Below are positions 57,453 to 64,000 of a stretch of DNA of 64,000 nucleotides, one piece after another. Position numbers and translations under genes: made by a program. This stretch comes from Lentibacillus siamensis (lineage in GTDB: Bacteria > Bacillota > Bacilli > Bacillales > Amphibacillaceae): assembly GCF_039522605.1 (NCBI RefSeq), contig NZ_BAAADS010000001.1, positions 496,001-560,000 on the forward strand, read 5' to 3'. Within the stretch, counting starts at the first letter, position 1. Each line of letters begins with the position of its first letter. Below the pieces are notes generated by a model that worked only from the letters and a program-made list of their open reading frames with translations, ran no database searches and was not told the DNA's origin.

Positions 57453-57541
57453 TAGAAAACTTGGTTGTCACCAAGCCATTAGGCGACAGCCATAGTTGCA
57501 CTTATGCAGTAAGAAAGGATTTTATACTTTCTTAACTGCCT
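57453..57541. repeat. dispersed ~90-bp hairpin repeat, copy B
   Basis: Closest to copy A (18067) with only a few differences. The core stem reads GGTTGTCACC / GGCGACAGCC with one mismatch, followed by the TGCA palindrome and AAGAAAG/CTTTCTT stem. It sits between the pRiA4b ORF-3 gene and its terminator. Confidence 0.7.
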
Positions 57542-57584
57542 AAAAGAAACTATTGCATAATAATCTTAGTCCTGACCGATATAA

Positions 57585-58724
57585 CTATAATCTCTTTAAA
57601 ATCCGATTGATTCGCTTCAAATCGAACGCTTCATACAACTGTGATCCTGCCCATCGTTTCATATGCGCATGGTCAGGATGCTCCGGATTGTCCATAATCG
57701 CAAGGAAATCCGCATATCCTCCTTCCCCGCCAACATCTTCAGGTGGTGCTTCCCCTGTTCCATCAAGACAGACAGGATGATTGGAAGGATAGCTTTCGAT
57801 CACATCCATCACATCGATTCGGTGACGCCAATCATCACCAAAGTCATAAACGTAGATCAGCTGTTTGGCTGCCGGAAGATACTCCGACAGCTTGATACCG
57901 GCCTCCAGCTGCATTGGAATCTCATCTGGATAGTCAAATGCTTCCTGATTGCTGACAAGATTGACTAACGCCTGTGTTCCATCTGACATCAAACCTGGAT
58001 GATTGTAGGAGAGACCAGCTTCTCTTTGCAGTCTTTCAAACACATAAAATTCGTGCAAATGGGAATTCCACCAACCGAAAGCCTCCTGCAATATTTTGTG
58101 TAATTGAGGAAACGTCCGGTTCAGCGGAATAACCATTCGACGCCAGACTTCTCTCGTTTCCAGCATCAACTGCACGTTGACTTCCACTGCTCGTACACTG
58201 AAAATTCCCCCACCGTATAATTGTTGCAATCCCTCATATAACACCTCATTCGGATGGATATAACCCCCTTTTCCGTCACCGGCCAACAATTTGCTCGTTT
58301 GTATACTTAAGCCTGACTGAATCAACTGTTCACTGTTAATTTCCTTTTCAAATATTGTCATTTCTTTACAAGATCTGTTTAACCTGGCAACGAAACTGCG
58401 ATTTTTTGTTTTGCCAAATTGTACCCCGCCGGCCCGGGCAAGATAATCATCAATTAAAATTTCTTTTATTCCTTCTTCACGCCAAACCATACGAATAGCC
58501 TGTTTAAACAGAGAATCCATCCTGGAAAAATCCTTTGCCTTTAAACCAAATAACACAATTACATATTGACTGTTATTATTCATGAAAACAGCTGACTGCC
58601 TGCCATTAATTCGTGTAATATTTGCATGCCAGGAAAAAAGCCCATTCCCATCTCCCTGTTCAGTATCTGTTTCAGGCTGTACATTTAATTTATCAAGCAT
58701 TTTATTAGTACAGTGTATGAACAT
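57585..58724 (-). CDS. pRiA4b ORF-3-like protein with an extra N-terminal domain
   Basis: The 379-residue product has in its C-terminal half (about 185-379) the plasmid pRiA4b ORF-3 family features: REVWRRMVIPLNRTFPQLHKIL, YVYDFGDDWRH and EAPPEDVGGEGGY. The first ~180 residues form a domain I do not recognise (contains FGLKAKDFSRMDSLFKQAIR). Members occur on mobile elements and their function is unknown. ATG 58724 follows AGGAGG with a 7-base spacer. A second, truncated member of the family lies at 61837. Confidence 0.75.
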   Translation of the reverse strand: MFIHCTNKMLDKLNVQPETDTEQGDGNGLFSWHANITRINGRQSAVFMNNNSQYVIVLFGLKAKDFSRMDSLFKQAIRMVWREEGIKEILIDDYLARAGGVQFGKTKNRSFVARLNRSCKEMTIFEKEINSEQLIQSGLSIQTSKLLAGDGKGGYIHPNEVLYEGLQQLYGGGIFSVRAVEVNVQLMLETREVWRRMVIPLNRTFPQLHKILQEAFGWWNSHLHEFYVFERLQREAGLSYNHPGLMSDGTQALVNLVSNQEAFDYPDEIPMQLEAGIKLSEYLPAAKQLIYVYDFGDDWRHRIDVMDVIESYPSNHPVCLDGTGEAPPEDVGGEGGYADFLAIMDNPEHPDHAHMKRWAGSQLYEAFDLKRINRILKRL

Positions 58725-58804
58725 ATTTGAGCCTCCTGTATCTGGAACGAAGAAACACATTCCCATCCGATTTTAAATCACTTATATCTGCTTCCAACCT
58801 TGTA

Positions 58805-59086
58805 TTAAAAAGGCAACTCCTCATCCGAAATGTCATGATCAGTTTTGACTGCTTTTTTCGCCGGCTGTTTATTTTCCGTCGCAAGTATCCTGCCGAACTT
58901 TTTTTCGTACAGGTCCCGAACCCAGACTTTGACAGGTGCTTTCCATTGCTGATTTTGAGAAGGAATATTTTTCAGCAAACTTTTCGGCTTCATGCCAAGT
59001 TCTTTTGCCATTTGAATATCAGCTTGATTTAATCGGCATCGTTTTTTAGCTTCGGCCCATGTCGCATGCTTTTTACTTTTTCCCAT
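58805..59086 (-). CDS. small conserved hypothetical protein
   Basis: The 93-residue basic, soluble product has the segment WKAPVKVWVRDLYEKKFG and an acidic C-terminus. It has an AAAGG site 10 bases before the ATG and lies 80 bp upstream of the pRiA4b ORF-3 gene in the same direction. It looks like a genuine gene of the uncharacterised kind common in Bacillaceae; I cannot name a function. Confidence 0.55.
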   Translation of the reverse strand: MGKSKKHATWAEAKKRCRLNQADIQMAKELGMKPKSLLKNIPSQNQQWKAPVKVWVRDLYEKKFGRILATENKQPAKKAVKTDHDISDEELPF

Positions 59087-59173
59087 CTATCTCAAACCTT
59101 TCAAAACTATTAATGCAGTATCGAACTTGATGACAATATCATAACATATTGCAAAATGCAGAAAAAAAACTGT

Positions 59174-60118
59174 CTATGACCTTCTCATACCACGGCTTCT
59201 CCGCCTTGCACCAGTATAATTCACAGCAATAATTCCAATCGCGACCAGCATCAGCGCGCCCATTATTTTCACTGTCAATCTTTCACCAGGTATAAAGATT
59301 GCGGACAAAATAACCCCAGACACCGGCGTGATAAACTTAAACATGCTGATTTCCCCGGCTTTATTAAACTTCAGTATCGAATACCATAAAGCAAACGCAG
59401 TCGTGGACAGCAGTGCTGCATAAAGGAGCAGTCCCCAGCCTAAGGGCGTAAAAGTTATCGCATGATCACCCAATTGCGGAACACCAATCATCAGCATAAG
59501 GCTTGCCCCAATCGTTAATTGCCATCCTGTTAACGTAAATGGGTGAATCCCCACTGCTAGTTCTTTAGCCATAATCGTGCCAATTGAGCTGGTCAAAGCA
59601 GCCAGCAACATGAATCCTTCCGCAGTAAATCGAAAACTCAACTCGAAATCCTGTCCCCAATTCGCAGCAACAATCCCGGCAAACCCGGCAATCAGTCCAA
59701 ACGCCTTTTTCGCCGTTATCCGGTCATCACTGTAAAAAAAGTGCGCCAGCACAATGGTAAAAAATGTCCCGCTTGAAATCAGTATCGCACCCTGCATGCC
59801 CGATACCCGCGCAAGACCATTATAGAAAAAATAATACTGCAGTGCCGTTTGAATAATTCCGAAAATAATTAAAAACATAAACTGTTTTCCGGTAACACGC
59901 AGCCTGTCCCTGTTAAATATAAGCAGTCCAGCAAGAAGAATTAAACCAGCCAATAAAAACCGCACTCCGGCAAATACAATCTTGGCAATCGTATCATCCT
60001 GCGCCATCTGCAACTCATCGTAACTGACCTTCAGCACCGGAAATGCACTGCCCCATAAAACCGAACAAAACACCGCCGTACAAACGACCATCCATTTCTT
60101 CCTGAATATATTTTCCAA
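59174..60118 (-). CDS. DMT-superfamily transporter (EamA type)
   Basis: The 314-residue product has ten membrane segments in two EamA repeats and the motif WGSAFPVLKVSYDEL near the N-terminus, ending in a basic Arg-rich tail. Such proteins export amino acids, nucleosides or other metabolites. The start is TTG at 60118, 9 bases after GGAG. No neighbour hints at the substrate. Confidence 0.85.
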   Translation of the reverse strand: MENIFRKKWMVVCTAVFCSVLWGSAFPVLKVSYDELQMAQDDTIAKIVFAGVRFLLAGLILLAGLLIFNRDRLRVTGKQFMFLIIFGIIQTALQYYFFYNGLARVSGMQGAILISSGTFFTIVLAHFFYSDDRITAKKAFGLIAGFAGIVAANWGQDFELSFRFTAEGFMLLAALTSSIGTIMAKELAVGIHPFTLTGWQLTIGASLMLMIGVPQLGDHAITFTPLGWGLLLYAALLSTTAFALWYSILKFNKAGEISMFKFITPVSGVILSAIFIPGERLTVKIMGALMLVAIGIIAVNYTGARRRSRGMRRS

Positions 60119-60259
60119 CTCATCTCACTCCATATTACTTCCGAACTTTTTGCACCATTACATAATGTAACGATATTATATGTAGTTGTCCAATTAGGAG
60201 CCTTCCTGAAGAAAAGAAACCACAAGCTAAAATCGAAAAGAAAGAATCCAGGCACGTTA

Positions 60260-60346
60260 TTAGAAAACTTGGTTGTCATCAAGCCTTTAGGGAACAGCCT
60301 CAGTTGCACTTATGCAATAGGAAAGTTTTATACTTTTTTATCTGCC
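60260..60346. repeat. dispersed ~90-bp hairpin repeat, copy C
   Basis: The most diverged copy: the left arm GGTTGTCATC no longer pairs fully with GGGAACAGCC, and the AAGAAAG stem is shortened. Order and spacing of the elements are retained. Confidence 0.6.
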
Positions 60347-60534
60347 AAAAAAGCAGTTAAAGCAAACGGTAAAGCTTTGGATAAACTCAGTAAAATAATG
60401 AAAGTGGAGTACTTCGAGCTTGAAGATGTCATACTAGCGCTAAAGATTTAAGAGGTATACAAGGCGGAGAGATCCTGGCAAACTTAGCTTTACTCAGTCT
60501 GGATTGGGGGATTTTGAGCGCTATCTATAAATAG
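60269..60534 (+). pseudogene. small frameshifted ORF running out of repeat copy C
   Basis: A 60-codon frame starts inside repeat copy C and continues through a basic segment (AVKANGKALDKLSKIMK) to a TAA at 60451. Shifting frame at AAAGAT (about 60445) extends it by 29 codons with a hydrophobic end (GGEILANLALLSLDWGIL). One lost base would explain this. It has no recognised family. The region 60535-60670 shows nothing clear. Confidence 0.25.
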
Positions 60535-60677
60535 AAGGAAAGGCAGCAGTATATTTGTACGAATCAGCCCGCAAACACCGTTTTTCTGATAGAAGAATAG
60601 CCGTTTGTATTAAGCGATGTAGCTGTTCTTGTTTTTTAAAAGGTACAACACCATTCAATATCCAGAACGAACATCTA

Positions 60678-60711
60678 AAGGATAATATTAAATATATTTA
60701 ATATCATCCTT
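60678..60711. terminator. AT-rich palindromic terminator after the Uma2 gene
   Basis: AAGGAT-x-ATATTAAAT pairs with ATTTAATAT-x-ATCCTT, a 34-bp near-perfect palindrome 17 bp past the Uma2 stop. Confidence 0.55.
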
Positions 60712-60727
60712 CTTGTTTTGAATCCAT

Positions 60728-61288
60728 TCAACGAAACAACCGATCCAGGCTAATCTCAAAAGATCGAGTCGTCTTGGAAATAGCCACGCCGCCACTATTA
60801 ACTAAATCAAATTGCACCTCATTATTTTCATCTTTGACATACATCATAATGTGATTTTTAACTGGGTCAACAATCCAATATTCGCTGACCCCATTATTCA
60901 TGTAAAGGTTCAACTTGGTCACCATATCGTGTGATCTGCTTGAGGGACTTACAATTTCTATAATGAATTCAGGAGGCCCGACGTATTCGTTTTCTGTGAG
61001 ATTATCCGGATTGCAAGTAACAAATAAATCCGGAACAACTTTTTTCTTTGCATCATCATTCGTATGATCAAATAATACGTCAGTCGGAGCGGAAAATACA
61101 TCGCAATTCTTTCCCTTGAGGGCGTTATAAAGTTCCCCGTGCAAATACGAGGAGATTTTTTGATGCCTTATACTTGGAGATGGGGACATATAAATGACGC
61201 CATCAATATACTCCAATATTTCATCTGTATTTTCCCCTGCCCTTTTGAAATCTTCGTAGGTGCTATGCCTGTCATGCAATAAACCCAT
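60728..61288 (-). CDS. Uma2-family (DUF820) putative endonuclease
   Basis: The 186-residue product has the Uma2 PD-(D/E)xK-like core: ILEYIDGVIYMSPSPS (about 25-40), VPDLFV with the conserved Asp (about 90), PPEFIIEIVSPSS with the conserved Glu and VSEYWIVDP. These occur in large paralogous sets in cyanobacteria and as scattered accessory genes in Firmicutes. Cellular role is unknown. A strong AAGGAGG site precedes the ATG. Confidence 0.85.
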   Translation of the reverse strand: MGLLHDRHSTYEDFKRAGENTDEILEYIDGVIYMSPSPSIRHQKISSYLHGELYNALKGKNCDVFSAPTDVLFDHTNDDAKKKVVPDLFVTCNPDNLTENEYVGPPEFIIEIVSPSSRSHDMVTKLNLYMNNGVSEYWIVDPVKNHIMMYVKDENNEVQFDLVNSGGVAISKTTRSFEISLDRLFR

Positions 61289-61372
61289 TTATAACACCCT
61301 CCTTATTTTTTAACGCTTTACCATCATTATACCCTAAATATGATTAAAAGCTAAGCCATTTTCCTGATTAAT

Positions 61373-61576
61373 TCACTCAAAGACCCCGAATTTTTGCATA
61401 TCCCTTTTATTACGGCACTCCGGGCACCTTTTGGGATGGACGAATCCTTTTTGCTTATAAAATTGCTGCTCGCCTACTGAAAATGTGAAGCGATCACCAC
61501 ATTCCCAGCATTTCAACAAAGAATCCTGGGGTGCTTCTCCTTTAAGTACTTCATGAATGGATTCACTTCTTTTGGT
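61373..61576 (-). pseudogene. zinc-ribbon protein fragment without a start codon
   Basis: A frame of 67 codons bounded by TAG upstream and TGA downstream encodes a zinc ribbon with two Cys pairs, CWEC and CPEC, plus the spacer FYKQKGFVHPKRCPEC, as in the small 'probable zinc-ribbon' proteins of Firmicutes. It has no start codon near its 5' end, so it looks like a gene tail left by deletion next to the truncated Uma2 gene. Confidence 0.5.
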
Positions 61577-61603
61577 CTATACGTGCATTTTCTTCCAATC
61601 CCT

Positions 61604-61840
61604 TTATGATTTCCCTTTGGGTATATATTTGTTATCAGCATCTTCCATAAGATAAACATCAATTGGTGCAGCAAAAGCTTTACATAATCTTCCTCTTAAG
61701 TAAGAGCCAATTTCAATGGACAAATGCATGGAGATTTCCTGATGTTCGGGTAGCGGTGATGGAGCCATACTAATAATTTGACCATCCAAAACTTCACAAC
61801 GAACTTCATCACTCCATGTTAAATATTCCTTGTATGTCAT
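61604..61840 (-). pseudogene. truncated Uma2-family gene (N-terminal part only)
   Basis: The 78-residue product matches the first part of Uma2 (VRCEVLDGQIISMAPSPLPEH, AFAAPIDVYL) and then stops before the conserved PD and E-x-V motifs, so it cannot be an active nuclease. It overlaps the preceding fragment by ATGA. The missing part was probably lost by deletion, joining it to the zinc-ribbon tail. Confidence 0.6.
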
Positions 61841-61965
61841 GGAGCTTTGATTTTCATCTGCAACACCCGATGAAACTGAGCAAAATCTGTATTTTCGTCA
61901 ATCTGAATTTTGCGCCACACTGGTACTCCGACATCTTTCAATGTTACTTTAAATTCTAAAATCAT
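61837..61965 (-). pseudogene. truncated pRiA4b ORF-3-like gene (first 42 codons)
   Basis: ATG 61965 after a GAGGTGGG site begins a frame whose product matches the start of the pRiA4b ORF-3 family (FKVTLKDVGVPVWRKIQI, FAQFHRVLQ) and then ends at 61837. Only the first ~40 of the usual ~180 residues remain. A second member of the family is intact at 57585-58724. Confidence 0.55.
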
Positions 61966-62373
61966 ATACCCACCTCTTTTTGTTTAAAGCATAGGAACAG
62001 ACTCCTCATGCCATTGTTTTCCCCTTGCCGTTTATTGAGAACCGCTGGCATTTTTTTGTCACCCATTCTCTATGATGAAAGGCACAATGAGGATCTATTT
62101 CGATTGTTGTTCGTATTCTAACATCAATCGTTTCACATCCCTATTGGCTGGTCAAATATACATCCTGAAAAAAATCCGATAATTGCAGCAACAGTCGATT
62201 GAATACTATACTATCGAGATTTAGTAAACTGCTAATATTAATATGTTTAAGCTTGTTGTCGAAGGGTTAATGTTATTTTAAGAGGATTTTCGAAAATGGT
62301 GAGGTGGGCATACAATATAGAAATAGTAGAATTTGCGAAGCCACATGCTTATCACGGATTCACACACTAGATC
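61966..62373. other. gene-free stretch
   Basis: AT-rich sequence between the decayed fragments and the SEC-C gene. No ORF with a start and ribosome binding site, RNA gene or clear repeat was seen. Confidence 0.4.
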
Positions 62374-62871
62374 CTAAGCACCGCAGCATTTCTTATATTT
62401 TTTCCCGCTTCCGCATGTACAGGCATCATTCCGGTTAGGCTTGTCTTCTTCCCTATCCGCCATGTTGTTTTCTCCCTGCAACACATACCGTCCAACTTCT
62501 TTCATTTTTTTATAACGTTGTTTTAACATGTTGACCATTTCGTTGTCTTTTCTCACTTCTTTCATAACAACATCATTTACTTCCTGTTCGGAAACTCCTG
62601 CTATTTCCTTAATCTCATATTTTTTCGTTCTTAAGGAAAACAAAACGGTGAAATCGGCACGCACATAATTGACCCGTTCTTCATTTTTTATAAACTGAAT
62701 AAAAACATCATCGCATTTACAGGCGGGATTCATACAATACATATCAACAACATAATATTGCACAGCTGAATTCTGATTGTCTGCAATAGCAAGAATCTGG
62801 GAGTCTCCAAAAACATCAATATAGCTACATGTTTCTCCTCTTAATATATCAGCCGGATTAACTATTCTCAT
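62374..62871 (-). CDS. SEC-C motif protein
   Basis: The 165-residue product ends in a SEC-C zinc-binding motif (CTCGSGKKYKKCCG), as at the end of SecA, where it contacts zinc and partner proteins. A second Cys cluster (CMNPACKCD) lies about residue 62. The rest is of unknown fold. ATG 62871 is chosen; a TTG at 62889 is an alternative. The function is unknown. Confidence 0.75.
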   Translation of the reverse strand: MRIVNPADILRGETCSYIDVFGDSQILAIADNQNSAVQYYVVDMYCMNPACKCDDVFIQFIKNEERVNYVRADFTVLFSLRTKKYEIKEIAGVSEQEVNDVVMKEVRKDNEMVNMLKQRYKKMKEVGRYVLQGENNMADREEDKPNRNDACTCGSGKKYKKCCGA

Positions 62872-62980
62872 TTTTAACGCCCCTATCAAAAATTATTGAA
62901 AATAAAATACGTTATTGCGTGTTAACGGGAACAGGTTGCCTGTCACAGGCAGGCCAATCATCATCAAAAATCCTGCCCGG

Positions 62981-63448
62981 CTATTTCCGCATTCCTTCGA
63001 TTTTTGATTCCGCCTTGAACAATCTTTTATTCAACGCTTCTGTATTGTCATCAATATGATTAATGATTCGTTCAGTATAATCACCTAAGCTACTCACCAA
63101 ATTCTTTTGAAGGTTATCAAAGCCATTTTCCAATCTTGTTTGACCCGTTTTCAAATCACTTACTTCTGTTTCTAATCTTGTTTGACCAGCTTTTAAATCA
63201 CCTACATCTGTTTCCAATCTCGTTTGACCCGTTTTCAAACCACTTACATCCGTTTCCAGTCTTGCTTGACCCGTTTTTAAATCACCTACATCTGTTTCCA
63301 GTCTTGCTTGACCCGTTTTTAAATCACCTACATCTGTTTCCAGTCTTGCTTGACCCGTTTTTAAATCACCTACATCTGTTTTAAGATCAACCATACCAGT
63401 ATTCAGATCCGTCAATTGGCTAAGCACTTGCTTTAACCGATCATCCAT
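62981..63448 (-). CDS. coiled-coil protein with 14-residue repeats
   Basis: The 155-residue product contains six near-identical 14-residue units of the form TDVGDLKTGQARLE (about residues 24-107), each a double heptad, giving a continuous alpha-helical coiled coil. A further helical C-terminus follows. The DNA shows 42-bp tandem repeats, some identical, so the number of units probably varies between strains. It has a good ribosome binding site and no signal peptide. Similar proteins occur in Bacillaceae without known function. Confidence 0.75.
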   Translation of the reverse strand: MDDRLKQVLSQLTDLNTGMVDLKTDVGDLKTGQARLETDVGDLKTGQARLETDVGDLKTGQARLETDVSGLKTGQTRLETDVGDLKAGQTRLETEVSDLKTGQTRLENGFDNLQKNLVSSLGDYTERIINHIDDNTEALNKRLFKAESKIEGMRK

Positions 63449-63936
63449 ATCTCTTCCCCTCTCTTCTTTTAAATGTTTACTTCACCATTAATATACCCTT
63501 ATTTATGAATAATAGCTAATCCGTAAAATCCCATTTTCCTATGAATCGCACGCCTATATTTTGCGTTCATTCGCCAAAAAGCGCATTATTCGTTACAAGA
63601 GTCAGTCAAAAGACAATTTTGAAGGCAATTTATAAATTTTTCCGTAAATCTATTGTAAGTCCTCATCCAGCTTTTCGGCGATAACATCCATAAATTAGAC
63701 AAGCATCAATTAATACTACTATTATACCGCAAATTTAAACGTAAATTAAGCACTTTTCTGTAAATTTAAAAAATACATCTCTTTCCCGGTTTTTATAGCT
63801 AAAAAGTCAACAGTAGACTTAAAGAAAAGCACGGTATTAAATAACCAGCTTATCATTTCTCTTTCAATGCCACGTTTTACTTCACATATTGAGTGGTATG
63901 CTGTACACAAAAGAAAAAATGGAAAGGATGAATAGT
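63449..63936. other. gene-free AT-rich stretch with promoter for the rightmost gene
   Basis: No gene is seen. The last part should carry the promoter of the partial gene at 63937. Confidence 0.4.
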
Positions 63937-64000
63937 GTGCTGGAAATTAAAGGTGAAAATAAGGGTGAAATTTTGGAAGTGATCACACAAGAAACAGCGA
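63937..64000 (+). CDS. partial gene at the right edge
   Basis: A GTG at 63937 lies 8 bases after AAAGGA (an ATG at 63928 abuts the site). The first 21 codons encode a charged peptide (EIKGENKGEILEV) with no signal peptide. The rest is outside the window, so nothing can be said about function. Confidence 0.45.
   Translation, partial: MLEIKGENKGEILEVITQETA

Noticed and set aside
63136..63384. Plus-strand ORF opposite the coiled-coil gene
   Set aside because: It is the mirror of the 42-bp coding repeats, with no ribosome binding site; periodic DNA keeps several frames open.
63130..63400. CRISPR array
   Set aside because: The 42-bp repeats are contiguous with no spacers and lie in frame within a coding region.
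1..64000. rRNA, tRNA, integrase or complete insertion sequence
   Set aside because: None was recognised by eye in either strand. A dedicated tRNA and IS scan would be needed to exclude them fully.

Overview
The window reads as a draft contig from a halotolerant, low-to-mid G+C Gram-positive bacterium of the Bacillaceae (Virgibacillus/Oceanobacillus/Lentibacillus-like). The basis is strong AGGAGG-type ribosome binding sites with frequent GTG/TTG starts, a DUF2512 (YndM-type) membrane protein, an OpuC-type osmolyte transporter beside a GbsR-type regulator, a carnitine-degradation operon, CcpA/LacI-type operator palindromes and Bacillus-type hut enzymes. The genus is inference. No rRNA, tRNA or CRISPR array was recognised. 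A 64-base N run (49822-49885) inside a dispersed repeat shows the sequence is a gapped scaffold.

Region 1 (1-19.6 kb) is a cluster of very large secreted exo-glycosidases on the minus strand: GH36 (broken by an in-frame TAA), a GH33 sialidase, a second sialidase broken by a frameshift, a GH123 enzyme and a GH31 enzyme, plus the start of another secreted protein at the left edge. Four carry NEW3 and NPCBM modules, three an Ig-like module, and all five end in the same ~80-residue C-terminal domain (FIMAH-like). The enzyme set suits stripping sialic acid and alpha/beta-linked GalNAc or galactose from mucin-type O-glycans. A divergent AraC-type regulator with a cupin-like sensor lies next to the GH31 gene.

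Region 2 (19.7-27.4 kb) holds two small membrane-associated proteins, a 0.37 kb structured repeat, and a LacI-regulated sugar ABC transporter (binding protein, double ATPase, permease) with a Gfo/Idh/MocA dehydrogenase. Perfect matches to the LacI/CcpA operator consensus precede the binding-protein gene and lacI. A small two-helix membrane protein and a 21-bp degenerate repeat follow.

Region 3 (27.7-38.5 kb) is for carnitine and osmolytes: thioesterase, L-carnitine dehydrogenase, a BKACE dehydrocarnitine-cleavage enzyme and a GbsR-type regulator, divergent from a four-gene OpuC-type importer. A CocE-type hydrolase, an M24 peptidase and an orphan glycine-betaine-binding lipoprotein follow.

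Region 4 (38.5-49.7 kb) is histidine utilisation in the order hutG-hutU-hutI-hutH, then a YuiF-type permease and a YjiH-type membrane protein. It is divergent from a LysR-type regulator, which is followed by putP.

Region 5 (49.7-57.1 kb) has a second copy of the structured repeat with the assembly gap, then a Lac/Cel-family PTS operon (GH4 enzyme, IIB, IIC broken by an in-frame TAG, IIA) divergent from a GntR/UTRA regulator and a ChbG-type deacetylase. ChbG suggests N,N'-diacetylchitobiose as substrate. A BCCT transporter follows.

Region 6 (57.2-64 kb) is accessory and decaying: pRiA4b ORF-3 protein, a small conserved protein, a DMT exporter, one intact and one truncated Uma2 nuclease, fragments of pRiA4b ORF-3 and zinc-ribbon genes, a SEC-C protein and a 14-residue-repeat coiled-coil protein. 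Four copies of a ~90-bp hairpin repeat are scattered at 18.1, 50.1, 57.5 and 60.3 kb.
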